Positions 37,062-47,964 of a stretch of DNA of 64,000 bases are shown here, piece by piece. The position numbers were made by a program, and so were the translations under genes. The number at the start of each line of letters is the position of its first letter. Within the stretch, counting starts at the first letter, position 1. This DNA comes from Candidatus Viadribacter manganicus (GTDB lineage Bacteria > Pseudomonadota > Alphaproteobacteria > Caulobacterales > Aquidulcibacteraceae). The notes under the pieces are model-generated. The model ran no database searches. It saw nothing but the letters and a program-made list of their open reading frames with translations, and was not told where the DNA came from. Location of the stretch: the NCBI RefSeq assembly GCF_001679665.1, contig NZ_CP013244.1, positions 2,302,980-2,366,979 of the forward strand, written 5' to 3'.

Positions 37062-38678
37062 ATGTCGCTGTTGTACGCGGTCGTTTTTGCGAGCCGCTGC
37101 CGTTCCAACCATCACCGCCTCGCGGTAGATGCATTGCGACATCTGCAAAGCCCCGACTCCGAACGCTGGCGCAATTTGCTGCTGCATTTCCACGCTGAGT
37201 ATCTCGCCGGCGCCAAGGCGCCCGATGAGGTGTTCAAGGATTTCAAAAACCATGTCCTCCACGTGCGTGAGAAGGAGTGGGGCGGCGCGATCGAGAGTTG
37301 CGAGGAATGGTATCGCCGCACGGTGCGGGCGATGGCGGCGAAGGACTGGAAGCAGGCCGCGTACTGCGCCGGCGTCATGAGCCACTATTACGTCGATCCC
37401 ATTCAGCCGTTTCATACCCACCAGACCGAAGAAGAGAACGTCATCCACCGCGCTGTCGAGTGGAGCTTTTCGAAATCGTATTCGACGTTCCAGCAGATTC
37501 TGGAAAACGATCTGGGCGGCTACCCGAAGATGGACGCGCCAGGCGGAGATAACTGGCTCGCTGAAATGGTACGCGCCGGCGCGAAGCTCTCGAACCAGTA
37601 TTATGAGACGGTGATCGACCATTATGACTTCGCGAAGGGTGTGAAGGATCCGCCAGCCGGTCTTGATCAAGAGCTGAAGGACACGATTGCAAAGCTTGTT
37701 GGCCATGCCGCCGTCGGTCTTGCACGGATTTTGGATCGCGCCTTTGCTGAAGCGGCGGTTCGTCCGCCACGCATGGGCGATGACCTGCAGGGGTTCTTCC
37801 TTGCGTTGGAAATTCCGATCCAAGCTGTGCTGAAGACGATGGACAATGCCGCCTCACGCCGCGAGGTGGAAGCGCAGTACGAGGAATATCGCCGCACCGG
37901 CAAAGTGCGCACCACGCTGGGTGATGACGATAAAGCCGTGCGCGAAATGCATGCGTTAGAAGTGTTGAAGTCGCCGCTTTCCAATCTCGATGCGAAATGG
38001 CCGCGTGAGATCGGCGCGAAGGCGGGTGAGGGCGCGCCTGCGCGCGCGATGAGCACGAAAATTCCAGCAATTCCGCGCGCCCGGCAGACACGCACGATCG
38101 ATTTGGCGCCGAAGGCCGAGCTGCCTGTCATCGCGCCGGCGCCCGTGCCCGAGCCGAAGCAGGTGAAGCAGCAGGCGCCGCGCGAACTACCGGAAGGTGC
38201 GCCGCTGGCGAAGCGTGAGAAGACGTTGCCGAAGTTTACGTTGAACGAGGGCGCGCCGGTTGTTCAAGCGCCGTCTATCGGACCGAAGACGGCTAAGCGT
38301 TTGGAAGCTGTCGGTGTGAAGACGATTGCCGATCTGCTGGCGCTCAATGCGGAAGATGGCGAGCAGCAGATCGACGCGCGCCACATCTCGGCGAAGGTGA
38401 TCCGTGATTGGCAGGCGCAAGCGCTGCTCGCGTGCACCGTGCCAGGCATGAAGTCGCGCGAAGCTCAGGCGTTGGTTGCGTGCGGCATCGAAGATGCAAA
38501 TGCGCTGGCTGCAAGCGATGCGACGCAGCTTTGCGAAGGTGTTGCGCAGTGGGGCTTGTCTGACGAAGGTCAGCGCGCCTGGGGCGCGGCGCCGGCGCCC
38601 ACGGCGGATGATGTCGCAACGTGGATCGAGCGCGCCAAGCGCGCGATCCAAGAAGGCAAGACCAACGTTGCGGCTTAG
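37062..38678 (+). CDS. Phospholipase C/nuclease-like domain fused to DUF4332
   Basis: A 538-residue protein. The N-terminal 260 residues resemble the helical zinc-dependent phospholipase C/S1-P1 nuclease fold: NHHRLAVDALRHL, YCAGVMSHYYVDPIQPFHTHQTEEENVIHRAVEW supply His/Asp/Glu metal ligands. A proline/alanine-rich linker (about 320-405, PVIAPAPVPEPKQVKQ) leads to a C-terminal DUF4332 helix-hairpin-helix region (about 406-490; SIGPKTAKRLEAVGVKTIADLL), a DNA/RNA-binding type. No signal peptide is seen, so it is probably cytosolic. Substrate unknown; the HhH part hints at a nucleic-acid target. Confidence 0.65.
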   Translation: MSLLYAVVFASRCRSNHHRLAVDALRHLQSPDSERWRNLLLHFHAEYLAGAKAPDEVFKDFKNHVLHVREKEWGGAIESCEEWYRRTVRAMAAKDWKQAAYCAGVMSHYYVDPIQPFHTHQTEEENVIHRAVEWSFSKSYSTFQQILENDLGGYPKMDAPGGDNWLAEMVRAGAKLSNQYYETVIDHYDFAKGVKDPPAGLDQELKDTIAKLVGHAAVGLARILDRAFAEAAVRPPRMGDDLQGFFLALEIPIQAVLKTMDNAASRREVEAQYEEYRRTGKVRTTLGDDDKAVREMHALEVLKSPLSNLDAKWPREIGAKAGEGAPARAMSTKIPAIPRARQTRTIDLAPKAELPVIAPAPVPEPKQVKQQAPRELPEGAPLAKREKTLPKFTLNEGAPVVQAPSIGPKTAKRLEAVGVKTIADLLALNAEDGEQQIDARHISAKVIRDWQAQALLACTVPGMKSREAQALVACGIEDANALAASDATQLCEGVAQWGLSDEGQRAWGAAPAPTADDVATWIERAKRAIQEGKTNVAA

Positions 38679-39082
38679 ATTTTCAGCAGCGTAAGTACGA
38701 TCGCTGCGATTAGAACCGGCGCGATGAAAGCTGTCAGACTGGAGGCGACGACGCGCGCCGTCTTCAGCACGCGATGGCCCTTCAGCGGCTTATCTTCGCG
38801 CGGCGCCAGCGCGAACTTGCACATGAAAGCGAAGGCGCCCCCGACAGCGGCGGTTGCCGCGCCGGCAACAGCACCTGCCATCAATGCTGCGATCGCTGAA
38901 GCGAACGCGATCAAGCCGAGAATGCCGTGACCCGAATTCATCACGTGTTTGACCAAGCGCTCGGCGCGGCCAGCGTCGAATTGTTTAAACGCCACCGGCG
39001 CCAACACGAATGAGAAGAGGGCGATCCAGCCGAGCGATGCCCCGGCGAGAATAATTGCGGTTGCTTGTGCGATCGGTTCCAT
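38675..39082 (-). CDS. Four-helix membrane protein, DUF4149-like
   Basis: A 135-residue integral membrane protein with about four helices (for example AIILAGASLGWIALFSFVLAPVAF at 9-32 and GLIAFASAIAALMAGAVAGAATA at 56-78). FVLAPVAFKQFDAGRAERLVKHV resembles the DUF4149 family pattern, but the match is partial. Function unknown. Its stop overlaps the convergent PLC/DUF4332 stop in a TTAG. Confidence 0.6.
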   Translation of the reverse strand: MEPIAQATAIILAGASLGWIALFSFVLAPVAFKQFDAGRAERLVKHVMNSGHGILGLIAFASAIAALMAGAVAGAATAAVGGAFAFMCKFALAPREDKPLKGHRVLKTARVVASSLTAFIAPVLIAAIVLTLLKI

Positions 39083-39247
39083 GGCCGACGCCTAGCATGA
39101 GTCGCCTTGTAGGAGTGTAGCGGCCCAGAAACGCTGCAGATCGTTACGATATCGCGCCGAATTCAGGTGCGCAGCATTTGCGTTCTTTGTATCGGCATTA
39201 ACATTGCCCATTCACCGTGGGCGGGTGACAGGGATTCTAAGCGCGGA

Positions 39248-40174
39248 ATGGCAGTTCGCCGCTTAAAATGGGCAACGAAGCTCGCGTACCTCGAGCTGCT
39301 GCGACGCGTCCCGGACGCTGTCGCGGTCAACGTCGATTATTTCCGTGTCTTCGGCCGTTTCCCCAATCTGGCGAACCCGCAGCTCTTCTCCGAGAAGATG
39401 CAGCATCTGAAATTGCTGGATCACGATCCGCGTACGCCATCGCTCGTCGACAAGGTTCGTGTGAAGGATTTCGTCGCTGACAAGCTTGGGAAGCAATGGC
39501 TGATCCCAACGCTCTGGCATGGTGAGCATCTCACCGAAGATATTTTGCGTGATCTGCCGAAACCGGCGGTCGTGAAGGCCAATCACTCAAGCGCGCAAGT
39601 GAAGTTCATCACGGCTAACTCCAATTTGAGTTCGGTGGCGCGCGAAGCGAATGGCTGGCTCAACTACGACCACCACGTCGTCCATCGCGAGTGGGCGTAC
39701 GGGAGCGTGAAGCGAGAATTGTTGGTCGAACCGTTCATCGGCGAAGATCAAGCGCCGGACGACTACAAGTTCTGGGTTTTCGATGGCGCGGTGCGATTCA
39801 TTCAAGTGGATCACGGACGCTTTGGAAATCACACGCGTCAGTTTTATTCGCCGTCTTGGGGTCGTCTCGAATTCAAGATGAACTACCCCGACACGCCGGC
39901 CAATGTGCCGGCTCCGCGGCATCTTTCGCACATGATCGCGGCGGCGTCGAAATTGGCAGAGGGCTTTCGCTTTGTGCGCGTCGATCTTTACGACACGCCG
40001 CAAAGGCCGTTGTTTGGCGAGATGACGTTCTCACCCGAAGCGGGGCTTTGCCGGTTCGAGCCTGCGGCATTCGATCTCGAATTGGGTGAGAGTTGGTCGT
40101 ACCCAGAATCCAGTGACGCAACCGCGCAGCTGAAGTCGTTTGCGGACGCATTCAGGTTGCGCCCGTCCAAATGA
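39248..40174 (+). CDS. TupA-like ATP-grasp family protein
   Basis: A 308-residue protein of the ATP-grasp TupA-like family, related to a teichuronopeptide biosynthesis protein and often found in polysaccharide clusters. Features are FSEKMQHLKLLDHDPRTPSLVDK near 43-65, DLPKPAVVKANHSS (ATP-grasp lysine), KRELLVEPFIGEDQAPDDYKFWVF and GEMTFSPEAGLCRF. It probably ligates or transfers an amino acid or sugar-related group; the substrate is unknown. The start MAVRRLKWATK is chosen where similarity begins. The stop overlaps the next start (ATGA). Confidence 0.8.
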   Translation: MAVRRLKWATKLAYLELLRRVPDAVAVNVDYFRVFGRFPNLANPQLFSEKMQHLKLLDHDPRTPSLVDKVRVKDFVADKLGKQWLIPTLWHGEHLTEDILRDLPKPAVVKANHSSAQVKFITANSNLSSVAREANGWLNYDHHVVHREWAYGSVKRELLVEPFIGEDQAPDDYKFWVFDGAVRFIQVDHGRFGNHTRQFYSPSWGRLEFKMNYPDTPANVPAPRHLSHMIAAASKLAEGFRFVRVDLYDTPQRPLFGEMTFSPEAGLCRFEPAAFDLELGESWSYPESSDATAQLKSFADAFRLRPSK

Positions 40175-40434
40175 TCGGACCTCTGCTCGTTTACTTGCTG
40201 TGCTTCGTGACCTGTGCGGTGTGCACGTTTCTGTTGGCGCGCGCTTATCGGCGGACTGGGATGCGCCTGTTGTTCTGGTGTGCTCTCTGCTTTTTCTTTC
40301 TCACCATCAACAACGCGCTCGTGTTGATCGACGTGATCCCGTCGCCGGAAACCAATTTGCTGGCCTACCGGCAGATCGCTTCGTTCGCCGCCGTCGCTGT
40401 GCTCATCCATGGCTTTATGTGGGAGATCAAGTGA
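40171..40434 (+). CDS. DUF5985 family small membrane protein (first of two)
   Basis: An 87-residue membrane protein with three helices (about 4-23, 33-53 and 66-84). YRRTGMRLLFWCALCFFFLTINNALVLID is typical of DUF5985. Its start overlaps the TupA-like stop by 4 bp, and the next gene begins immediately after its own stop. Function unknown. Confidence 0.8.
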   Translation: MIGPLLVYLLCFVTCAVCTFLLARAYRRTGMRLLFWCALCFFFLTINNALVLIDVIPSPETNLLAYRQIASFAAVAVLIHGFMWEIK

Positions 40435-40701
40435 GTGTTTCCGCACTCTGACTTTTTCTCCGGCATGATCACCATGGGCTACTTCGTAGCCTCTGCGTTC
40501 TTCCTGCGCTTTTGGGTTCGCACATCTGACGCGCTCTTCGTCGCGTTCTCGGTAGCATTTCTTTTGCTGGCGATCAGCTCGGCACTGACGGTGCTGCTAT
40601 CGCTGCCGTGGGAGGAGCGTTCATGGCTCTATCTCATCAGACTTGCCGCATTCGTGTTGTTGATCGCTGCGATATTGGGGAAGAACTTCCGCAAGAGCTA
40701 A
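40435..40701 (+). CDS. DUF5985 family small membrane protein (second of two)
   Basis: An 88-residue three-helix membrane protein starting at a GTG directly after the stop of the preceding DUF5985 gene. FLRFWVRTSDALFVAFSVAFLLLAISSALTVLL and WLYLIRLAAFVLLIAAILGKN match the second subtype that usually accompanies the first. The pair probably forms a membrane complex of unknown function. The GTG and the absence of a spacer imply coupled translation. Confidence 0.78.
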   Translation: MFPHSDFFSGMITMGYFVASAFFLRFWVRTSDALFVAFSVAFLLLAISSALTVLLSLPWEERSWLYLIRLAAFVLLIAAILGKNFRKS

Positions 40702-40714
40702 TCGCCGGAGCGTC

Positions 40715-41602
40715 ATGCCCATTTTTGCGTTTGAGACCGTTGATGTGTTTACCGACCAGCGCTTTGGCGGCAATCCGCTCGCGGTCTTCAAAGACGCGCG
40801 CGGGCTGAGCGCCGGGCAAATGCAGCAACTCGCATTTGAGTTTAATCTCAGCGAGACGACGTTCGTGCTGCCGCCAGAGAATACAGCAAACACGGCGCGG
40901 GTGCGAATTTTCAATCGCACGACTGAAATGGCGTTTGCGGGCCATCCGAGTATCGGCGCCGCGTACGTTATGGCGCGCGCCGGCTTGGCTGAAGGCGATC
41001 ATCTTCGCTTAGAGGCGCCGGCCGGAATCGTGGCGGTTGAGCTTGAGCGGGGGCAGGCAGGTGAGGTGATTGGCGGCAAAATCACCGCGCCGCAGCCATT
41101 GTCGACCGGCCCCGAGATTGGCGCAGACACGATAGCCGCTTGTCTTGGCCTCGTGCTCGACGATGTCGTCACCAGCACCCATGCGCCTATCGTCGCCTCA
41201 ATGGGCAATCCGTACGTGTTTGCTGAGCTGCGTCATGATGCGATCGCAAGGTGCGCACCCGATCTCACCGCATTCCGGCTCGCGCTCGCTTCACGCAACG
41301 ATCTCGGCGCGCGCTTTTCGATTTTCGTCTACGTGCGCGACGGCGATCAAATTCGCGCACGTATGTTCGCGCCGATATCGGGGACATGGGAGGATCCAGC
41401 GACCGGCAGTGCAAACGCGCCGCTCGCGGGGCTGTTGTTGCAACACAGCACGGCCAACGACGTCGCGTTCACTGTCCGGCAGGGCGAGGAAATGGGGCGG
41501 CCAAGCTTATTGCGCATAACCGCTAGCCGCCGCGGCGGCGAGATCACAGCTACGGTCGCGGGCCATTGCGTCCCGGTATTTCGCGGTGAGGCTGTACTCT
41601 AG
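40715..41602 (+). CDS. PhzF family isomerase-like protein
   Basis: A 295-residue PhzF-fold protein. It starts FETVDVFTDQRFGGNPLAVF, has the conserved LSETTFVLPP (active-site Glu), FNRTTEMAFAGHPSIGAAYV and the C-terminal EDPATGSANAPLAG. The fold is diaminopimelate-epimerase-like; PhzF itself isomerises DHHA in phenazine synthesis. No other phenazine genes are nearby, so this is probably one of the many PhzF-like proteins of unknown substrate. It lies 13 bp after the DUF5985 pair. Confidence 0.92.
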   Translation: MPIFAFETVDVFTDQRFGGNPLAVFKDARGLSAGQMQQLAFEFNLSETTFVLPPENTANTARVRIFNRTTEMAFAGHPSIGAAYVMARAGLAEGDHLRLEAPAGIVAVELERGQAGEVIGGKITAPQPLSTGPEIGADTIAACLGLVLDDVVTSTHAPIVASMGNPYVFAELRHDAIARCAPDLTAFRLALASRNDLGARFSIFVYVRDGDQIRARMFAPISGTWEDPATGSANAPLAGLLLQHSTANDVAFTVRQGEEMGRPSLLRITASRRGGEITATVAGHCVPVFRGEAVL

Positions 41603-41684
41603 GGCGCGCAGGCGCCGCTTAGCGGGTGACGCCCCCGCCGCCGCCTGCTAGCGGTAGCGCCATAAAATTCGAGGGACGCCCGAA

Positions 41685-42809
41685 ATGACTCACGCGGCCA
41701 TTACCGGCTGGGGCAAATGCATGCCACCGGCCACGCTCACAAACGCCGATCTCTCCACTTTCCTCGACACGAACGATGAGTGGATTGTTTCGCGCACCGG
41801 CATGAAGGAGCGGCGCGTCTCTCACGTTACGGCGAGCGAGATGGCGACGATCGCGGCAAAGCGCGCGCTCGCATGCGCGGGCCTCGACGCCAAAGACGTT
41901 GATCTCATCGTCTATGGCAGCTGCAGCAATGATGAGCAGGTGCCGAATTCCGCGTCCGGGGTGCAAGCCGCGATCGGCGCCACGAAGGCCGCGTCCATCG
42001 ATCTCAACACGGCGTGCACGAGCTTTCTCTATTCGCTCTCCACCGCGACGGCGATGATCCGCACTGGCGTTGTGAAAAACGCGGTCGTGATCGGCGTTGA
42101 ATGGATTTCGCCGTTTATGGATTGGGAAAATCGCAACGTCGCGGTTCTCTTTGGCGATGGCTGTGCGGCTGTCGTGGTGCAGGCAAGCGACAAGCAAGAG
42201 GGTGTCCTTGGCGAGCAGTTGGGTTGTCTCGCCGACGCGCGCCAAACGTTGCGCGTGCGCGGCATGGGCACGGCTTACGTCAATCGTGGCATCACCATGG
42301 GCGACACCGAATGGGATTTCGACGGCCCCGAAATCTTCAAGCGTGCGGTCACCGGCATGGTGCAAGCGAGCCATGCCGTGATGGCGAAATGCGGCGTGAC
42401 CGCCGACGACATCGACCTGGTCGTTCCGCACCAGGCCAACCTTCGCATCATCGAGGCGGTGGTGACGCGGAGCGGCGTGCCGATGGATAAGGTGATGCTC
42501 ACCGTGGAGCGTTACGGCAATATGAGCGCCGCGACCGTGCCTGTCGCGCTCGCCGAAGCGCTTGAAGAAGGGCGTGTAAAACCGGGCGCGCTCATTCTAA
42601 TGCCGGCGTTCGGCGCGGGACTTACCGTGTGCGCGCATCTCGTCCGTTGGGGCGATCGCGTGACGCCGCTCGGGACCACGGACGCCGATCTGCCGGCGAA
42701 CAAGAAAACGGCGCTCGACATCATCAATGGCATTCGCAGCGGCAAAACCAATGCGAAGGAACGCTCTGGCGAAGGCTTGCGCAATTTGCGGTTTATCGAA
42801 GCGCTCTAA
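41685..42809 (+). CDS. FabH-like 3-oxoacyl-ACP synthase III
   Basis: A 374-residue thiolase-fold ketosynthase III. The catalytic triad Cys111 (DLNTACTSF), His249 (VVPHQANLR) and Asn279 (ERYGNMSAATVP) is complete. It is about 50 residues longer than FabH (about 320) because of a C-terminal extension (about 325-374). It condenses an acyl-CoA with malonyl-ACP or a related donor. No acpP, fabD or fabG lies beside it, so this is probably a specialised or second copy, not the housekeeping fabH of the plsX-fabH locus. Confidence 0.9.
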   Translation: MTHAAITGWGKCMPPATLTNADLSTFLDTNDEWIVSRTGMKERRVSHVTASEMATIAAKRALACAGLDAKDVDLIVYGSCSNDEQVPNSASGVQAAIGATKAASIDLNTACTSFLYSLSTATAMIRTGVVKNAVVIGVEWISPFMDWENRNVAVLFGDGCAAVVVQASDKQEGVLGEQLGCLADARQTLRVRGMGTAYVNRGITMGDTEWDFDGPEIFKRAVTGMVQASHAVMAKCGVTADDIDLVVPHQANLRIIEAVVTRSGVPMDKVMLTVERYGNMSAATVPVALAEALEEGRVKPGALILMPAFGAGLTVCAHLVRWGDRVTPLGTTDADLPANKKTALDIINGIRSGKTNAKERSGEGLRNLRFIEAL

Positions 42810-42881
42810 TGGGCGTTGCCACCGAAGCGTGAACCAACGCCTCGGGTCATGCGTATCGGCTCCAATGATGAGGGCCAAGCC

Positions 42882-44321
42882 GTGACTACGCCTGCTATTG
42901 TTTGGCTGCGTGAAGATCTTCGCATCGCGGATAATCCTGCCTTACATGCTGCGGTGGCCAGCAAGCGGCCATTGATCCTGCTCTATGTCCTCGACGACGA
43001 GACGCCCGCTAAATGGCGCGTTGGGGGAGCATCGCGCTGGTGGCTGCACCACAGTCTCGCGGCGTTGTCGCGTGATCTGGAGAAGCGTGGCGCGAGCCTC
43101 ACTTTGCGCCGCGGTCGTGCCGATCGCATGCTGTTCGATCTCGTTGCCGAGACTGGCGCCAAGCTGGTGTTTTGGAATCGTACCTACGAGCCGTATGCGA
43201 TCGCGCGTGACACCGCCTTGAAGCAAGCGCTTGGCGCGCAGGGCATAGAGGTCGAGAGCCGCAGCGGCGCGCTCATGCATGAGCCTTGGACGGTCAAGAC
43301 GAAGGCCGGGGAGCCCTTCAAGGTCTTCACACCGTTTTGGCGGGCCTGCTTGCAGATGGACCTGCGCGCGTTGGCTGCTGTGCCCAAGAAACTTGAAAAG
43401 TGGGTTGGAGAAATCGCGAGCGAGCGCTTGGAGGACTGGGGCTTGCTTCCGGCGCGGCCCAATTGGGCCAAGACCTTCGACGATGCTTGGACGCCTGGTG
43501 AAGCTGGCGCGCGTGAGGCGCTTACTGCGTTCGTCGAGGAACGTTTGCAGCACTATGCCGAAGCGCGGGATCAAATGGGCGTCGATGGAACGTCGCGTCT
43601 GTCGCCACATCTTCACTTCGGCGAGATATCGCCTGTGCAGGTGCGGCGGGCTGTTGAAGCGGCCGTGGTGCATGAGCCTGCGCTGCAGCGCGGCGCGGAC
43701 AAATTTCTCAGCGAATTGGGATGGCGCGATTTCTCGGCCAATCTGCTCTTTCATTGGCCCACATTGCCTGAAGCGAACTGGCGCGAGCAGTTCGATGGAT
43801 TTTCTTGGCGCGATGATAACGAAGCGTTCGTGGCTTGGACCAAGGGCCTGACAGGCTATCCGATTGTCGATGCCGCCATGCGCGAGTTGTGGATCACCGG
43901 CTACATGCACAATCGCGCCCGCATGATTGTGGCGTCGTTCTTGATCAAACATTTGTTGATCGATTGGCGCCGCGGCGAGGCATGGTTCTGGGATACGCTG
44001 GTTGACGCCGATCTCGCGAACAATGCCGCTTCCTGGCAATGGGTCGCTGGATCGGGAGCGGATGCCTCGCCGTACTTCCGCATCTTCAATCCGATTACCC
44101 AGGGCGAACGTTACGATGCGGATGGCGCGTACGTGCGACGCTGGGTCCCGGAACTCGCGAAGCTGGACAACGATGTGTTGCATCAGCCGTGGACCGCGGA
44201 CCCAAAAACGTTGGCGGCCGCCGGAGTCGAATTGGGTAAAAATTATCCCGAGCCAATCGTGGATCACGCGGCGGCGCGCGCCCGCGCGCTCGCTGCGTTC
44301 GCCGATTTACCCAAGGCTTGA
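42882..44321 (+). CDS. phrB: Deoxyribodipyrimidine photo-lyase (class I)
   Basis: A 479-residue cryptochrome/photolyase protein that repairs UV-induced cyclobutane dimers in light. The N-terminal antenna domain begins IVWLREDLRIADNPAL. The FAD domain has TSRLSPHLHFGEISP, FLSELGWRDFSANLLFHWP, TGYPIVDAAMRELW and NNAASWQWVAGSGADASPYFRIFNP, including the electron-transfer tryptophans. The GTG at 42882 is chosen for its GAGGG site 8-9 bases upstream and the usual N-terminus; an ATG at 42849 is the main alternative. Confidence 0.93.
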   Translation: MTTPAIVWLREDLRIADNPALHAAVASKRPLILLYVLDDETPAKWRVGGASRWWLHHSLAALSRDLEKRGASLTLRRGRADRMLFDLVAETGAKLVFWNRTYEPYAIARDTALKQALGAQGIEVESRSGALMHEPWTVKTKAGEPFKVFTPFWRACLQMDLRALAAVPKKLEKWVGEIASERLEDWGLLPARPNWAKTFDDAWTPGEAGAREALTAFVEERLQHYAEARDQMGVDGTSRLSPHLHFGEISPVQVRRAVEAAVVHEPALQRGADKFLSELGWRDFSANLLFHWPTLPEANWREQFDGFSWRDDNEAFVAWTKGLTGYPIVDAAMRELWITGYMHNRARMIVASFLIKHLLIDWRRGEAWFWDTLVDADLANNAASWQWVAGSGADASPYFRIFNPITQGERYDADGAYVRRWVPELAKLDNDVLHQPWTADPKTLAAAGVELGKNYPEPIVDHAAARARALAAFADLPKA

Positions 44322-44350
44322 GGCGGCGCACAAGTTCCCAGTGGCGCGCT

Positions 44351-46612
<2,262 letters not shown>

Positions 46613-46636
46613 ACGATACGCACCTCAATGCGGGAA

Positions 46637-46665
46637 GGGCGGCGCAGCGATGCGTCGCCCTTTTT
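46637..46665 (+). terminator. Intrinsic terminator after katG
   Basis: GGGCGGCGCA (46637-46646) pairs with TGCGTCGCCC (46651-46660) around a GCGA loop and is followed by TTTTT. Nearly the same stem-loop recurs after terC (47938-47964). Confidence 0.92.
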
Positions 46666-46712
46666 GCTTTGAAGGGGCTTGTATCCTTTTGGCCATAAGC
46701 TATTTCAGCAGA

Positions 46713-46748
46713 GCCAGGCCGGGCCCCTCTGGCGGTTCGCAAGAACCG
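46713..46748 (+). other. Structured leader upstream of terC
   Basis: GCCAG..CTGGC (46713-46733) is followed directly by a perfect CGGTTC-GCAA-GAACCG hairpin (46733-46748) with a GNRA tetraloop, in the 240-bp region before terC. Some TerC-family genes elsewhere carry manganese or pH-responsive leaders. I do not see a yybP-ykoY consensus here, so the role is open. Confidence 0.35.
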
Positions 46749-46905
46749 TGATGTCGGACTGGAGGATTGCGAGTGAGAGCACGCTTCTAGCGTCGCCCCA
46801 CCCACCACGGCCCGCCGGTAACGCGCTTTGCCCGCAATTCGCTTCCTCATCACCCCGAAGCTTTGCTCTCATGGGCATGGCCTCGTTTGCGCGAACGGGT
46901 CTCGT

Positions 46906-47931
46906 ATGGATTTTCTATTCAACGAATACGCCAGTCAGCCGATTTGGCTCTGGCTCAGCTTTCTCGGAATCATCGGCTTTCTGCTCTGGCTCGATCTTGG
47001 GTTCGTCAACAAGGGCGATCACGTCATCTCACCGGCCAAGAGCGCGCTTATGTGGCTCGGCTTTGCATCGCTGGCGATTTTGTTCGGCGGCTATGTAGCG
47101 TTCATCTATGAGCCGGATCCGCAATATTACATCTCGCCGGACAATCTAAATCAGCAGGCGGCGATCCAATACTTCACGGGCTATCTGCTCGAAACGGCGT
47201 TGGCCTTCGACAACATCTTTGTCATCTCTTTGATCTTCACGTATTTCGCGGTGCCGCGCGAATATCAGCACCGAGTGCTGTTCTGGGGCATCTTGGGCGC
47301 CATCGTTTTCCGGGCGCTCTTCATTTCCGCCGGCGCGGCGATCGTGAATTCTTGGACGTGGGTGCTCTACTTCTTCGCCGTGTTTTTGATCTGGACGGGC
47401 TGGCGCATGCTTGGCGGCGGCGCTCATGAGCTGAAAATGGAGGAGAACGCGCTCCTCAAATTTGTTCGCAAGCACATGAAGGTGACGGACCGGATCGAGA
47501 ACCACAATTTCTTCGTCAAAGAGATCAATCCGAAGAACGGAAAGCTCGCTACCTACGCGACGCCGCTGTTCTTGGCGCTGATCATGGTGGAAACTGCGGA
47601 CATTGTCTTCGCGGTGGATTCGGTGCCGGCGATCTTTGCGGTCACGCGTGATCCGTTCATCGTCTACACCTCGAATATCTTCGCCATTCTCGGCTTGCGT
47701 TCGATGTATTTCATGTTGGCGGCGGCGGTGGAGCGCTTCGCGTATCTCAAGTACGGGCTTTCGCTCGTGCTGGTGCTCATTGGCGTGAAGATCATCTGGA
47801 ACTTCGGTCTATCGAAGGAGCTGGGCTGGTTGCCGTATCTGGAACCGCAATGGGCGCTGCTCGCTACATTGGGTCTGATTGGTGGCGCGATCCTCTATTC
47901 GCTCTATCGAACGCGCCACGTCGCGCATTGA
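46906..47931 (+). CDS. TerC family membrane protein
   Basis: A 341-residue integral membrane protein with about nine helices. The paired TerC motifs YLLETALAFDNIFVISLIF and IMVETADIVFAVDSVPAIFAV carry the conserved acidic residues thought to bind metal. TerC/Alx proteins are linked to tellurite resistance and manganese export, possibly supplying metal to secreted enzymes. It follows katG on the same strand but behind a strong terminator. The start at 46906 is chosen at MDFLFNEYA; the frame is open further upstream. Confidence 0.92.
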   Translation: MDFLFNEYASQPIWLWLSFLGIIGFLLWLDLGFVNKGDHVISPAKSALMWLGFASLAILFGGYVAFIYEPDPQYYISPDNLNQQAAIQYFTGYLLETALAFDNIFVISLIFTYFAVPREYQHRVLFWGILGAIVFRALFISAGAAIVNSWTWVLYFFAVFLIWTGWRMLGGGAHELKMEENALLKFVRKHMKVTDRIENHNFFVKEINPKNGKLATYATPLFLALIMVETADIVFAVDSVPAIFAVTRDPFIVYTSNIFAILGLRSMYFMLAAAVERFAYLKYGLSLVLVLIGVKIIWNFGLSKELGWLPYLEPQWALLATLGLIGGAILYSLYRTRHVAH

Positions 47932-47937
47932 AGGCGA

Positions 47938-47964
47938 GGGGGCGGTGCAGCGATGCGCCGCCCC
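47938..47964 (+). terminator. Hairpin after terC, near-copy of the katG terminator
   Basis: GGGGCGGTGCA (47939-47949) pairs with TGCGCCGCCCC (47954-47964) around a GCGA loop. No T-run follows, so it may act less efficiently or bidirectionally with the convergent acetyltransferase gene. Confidence 0.6.

Noticed and set aside
42942..44267. A 441-codon minus-strand frame opposite the photolyase gene
   Set aside because: Antisense shadow of phrB with no family features.
46679..46905. A plus-strand frame upstream of terC (46679-47098) as a separate gene
   Set aside because: It overlaps terC out of frame, lacks a ribosome-binding site and shows no protein-like pattern.
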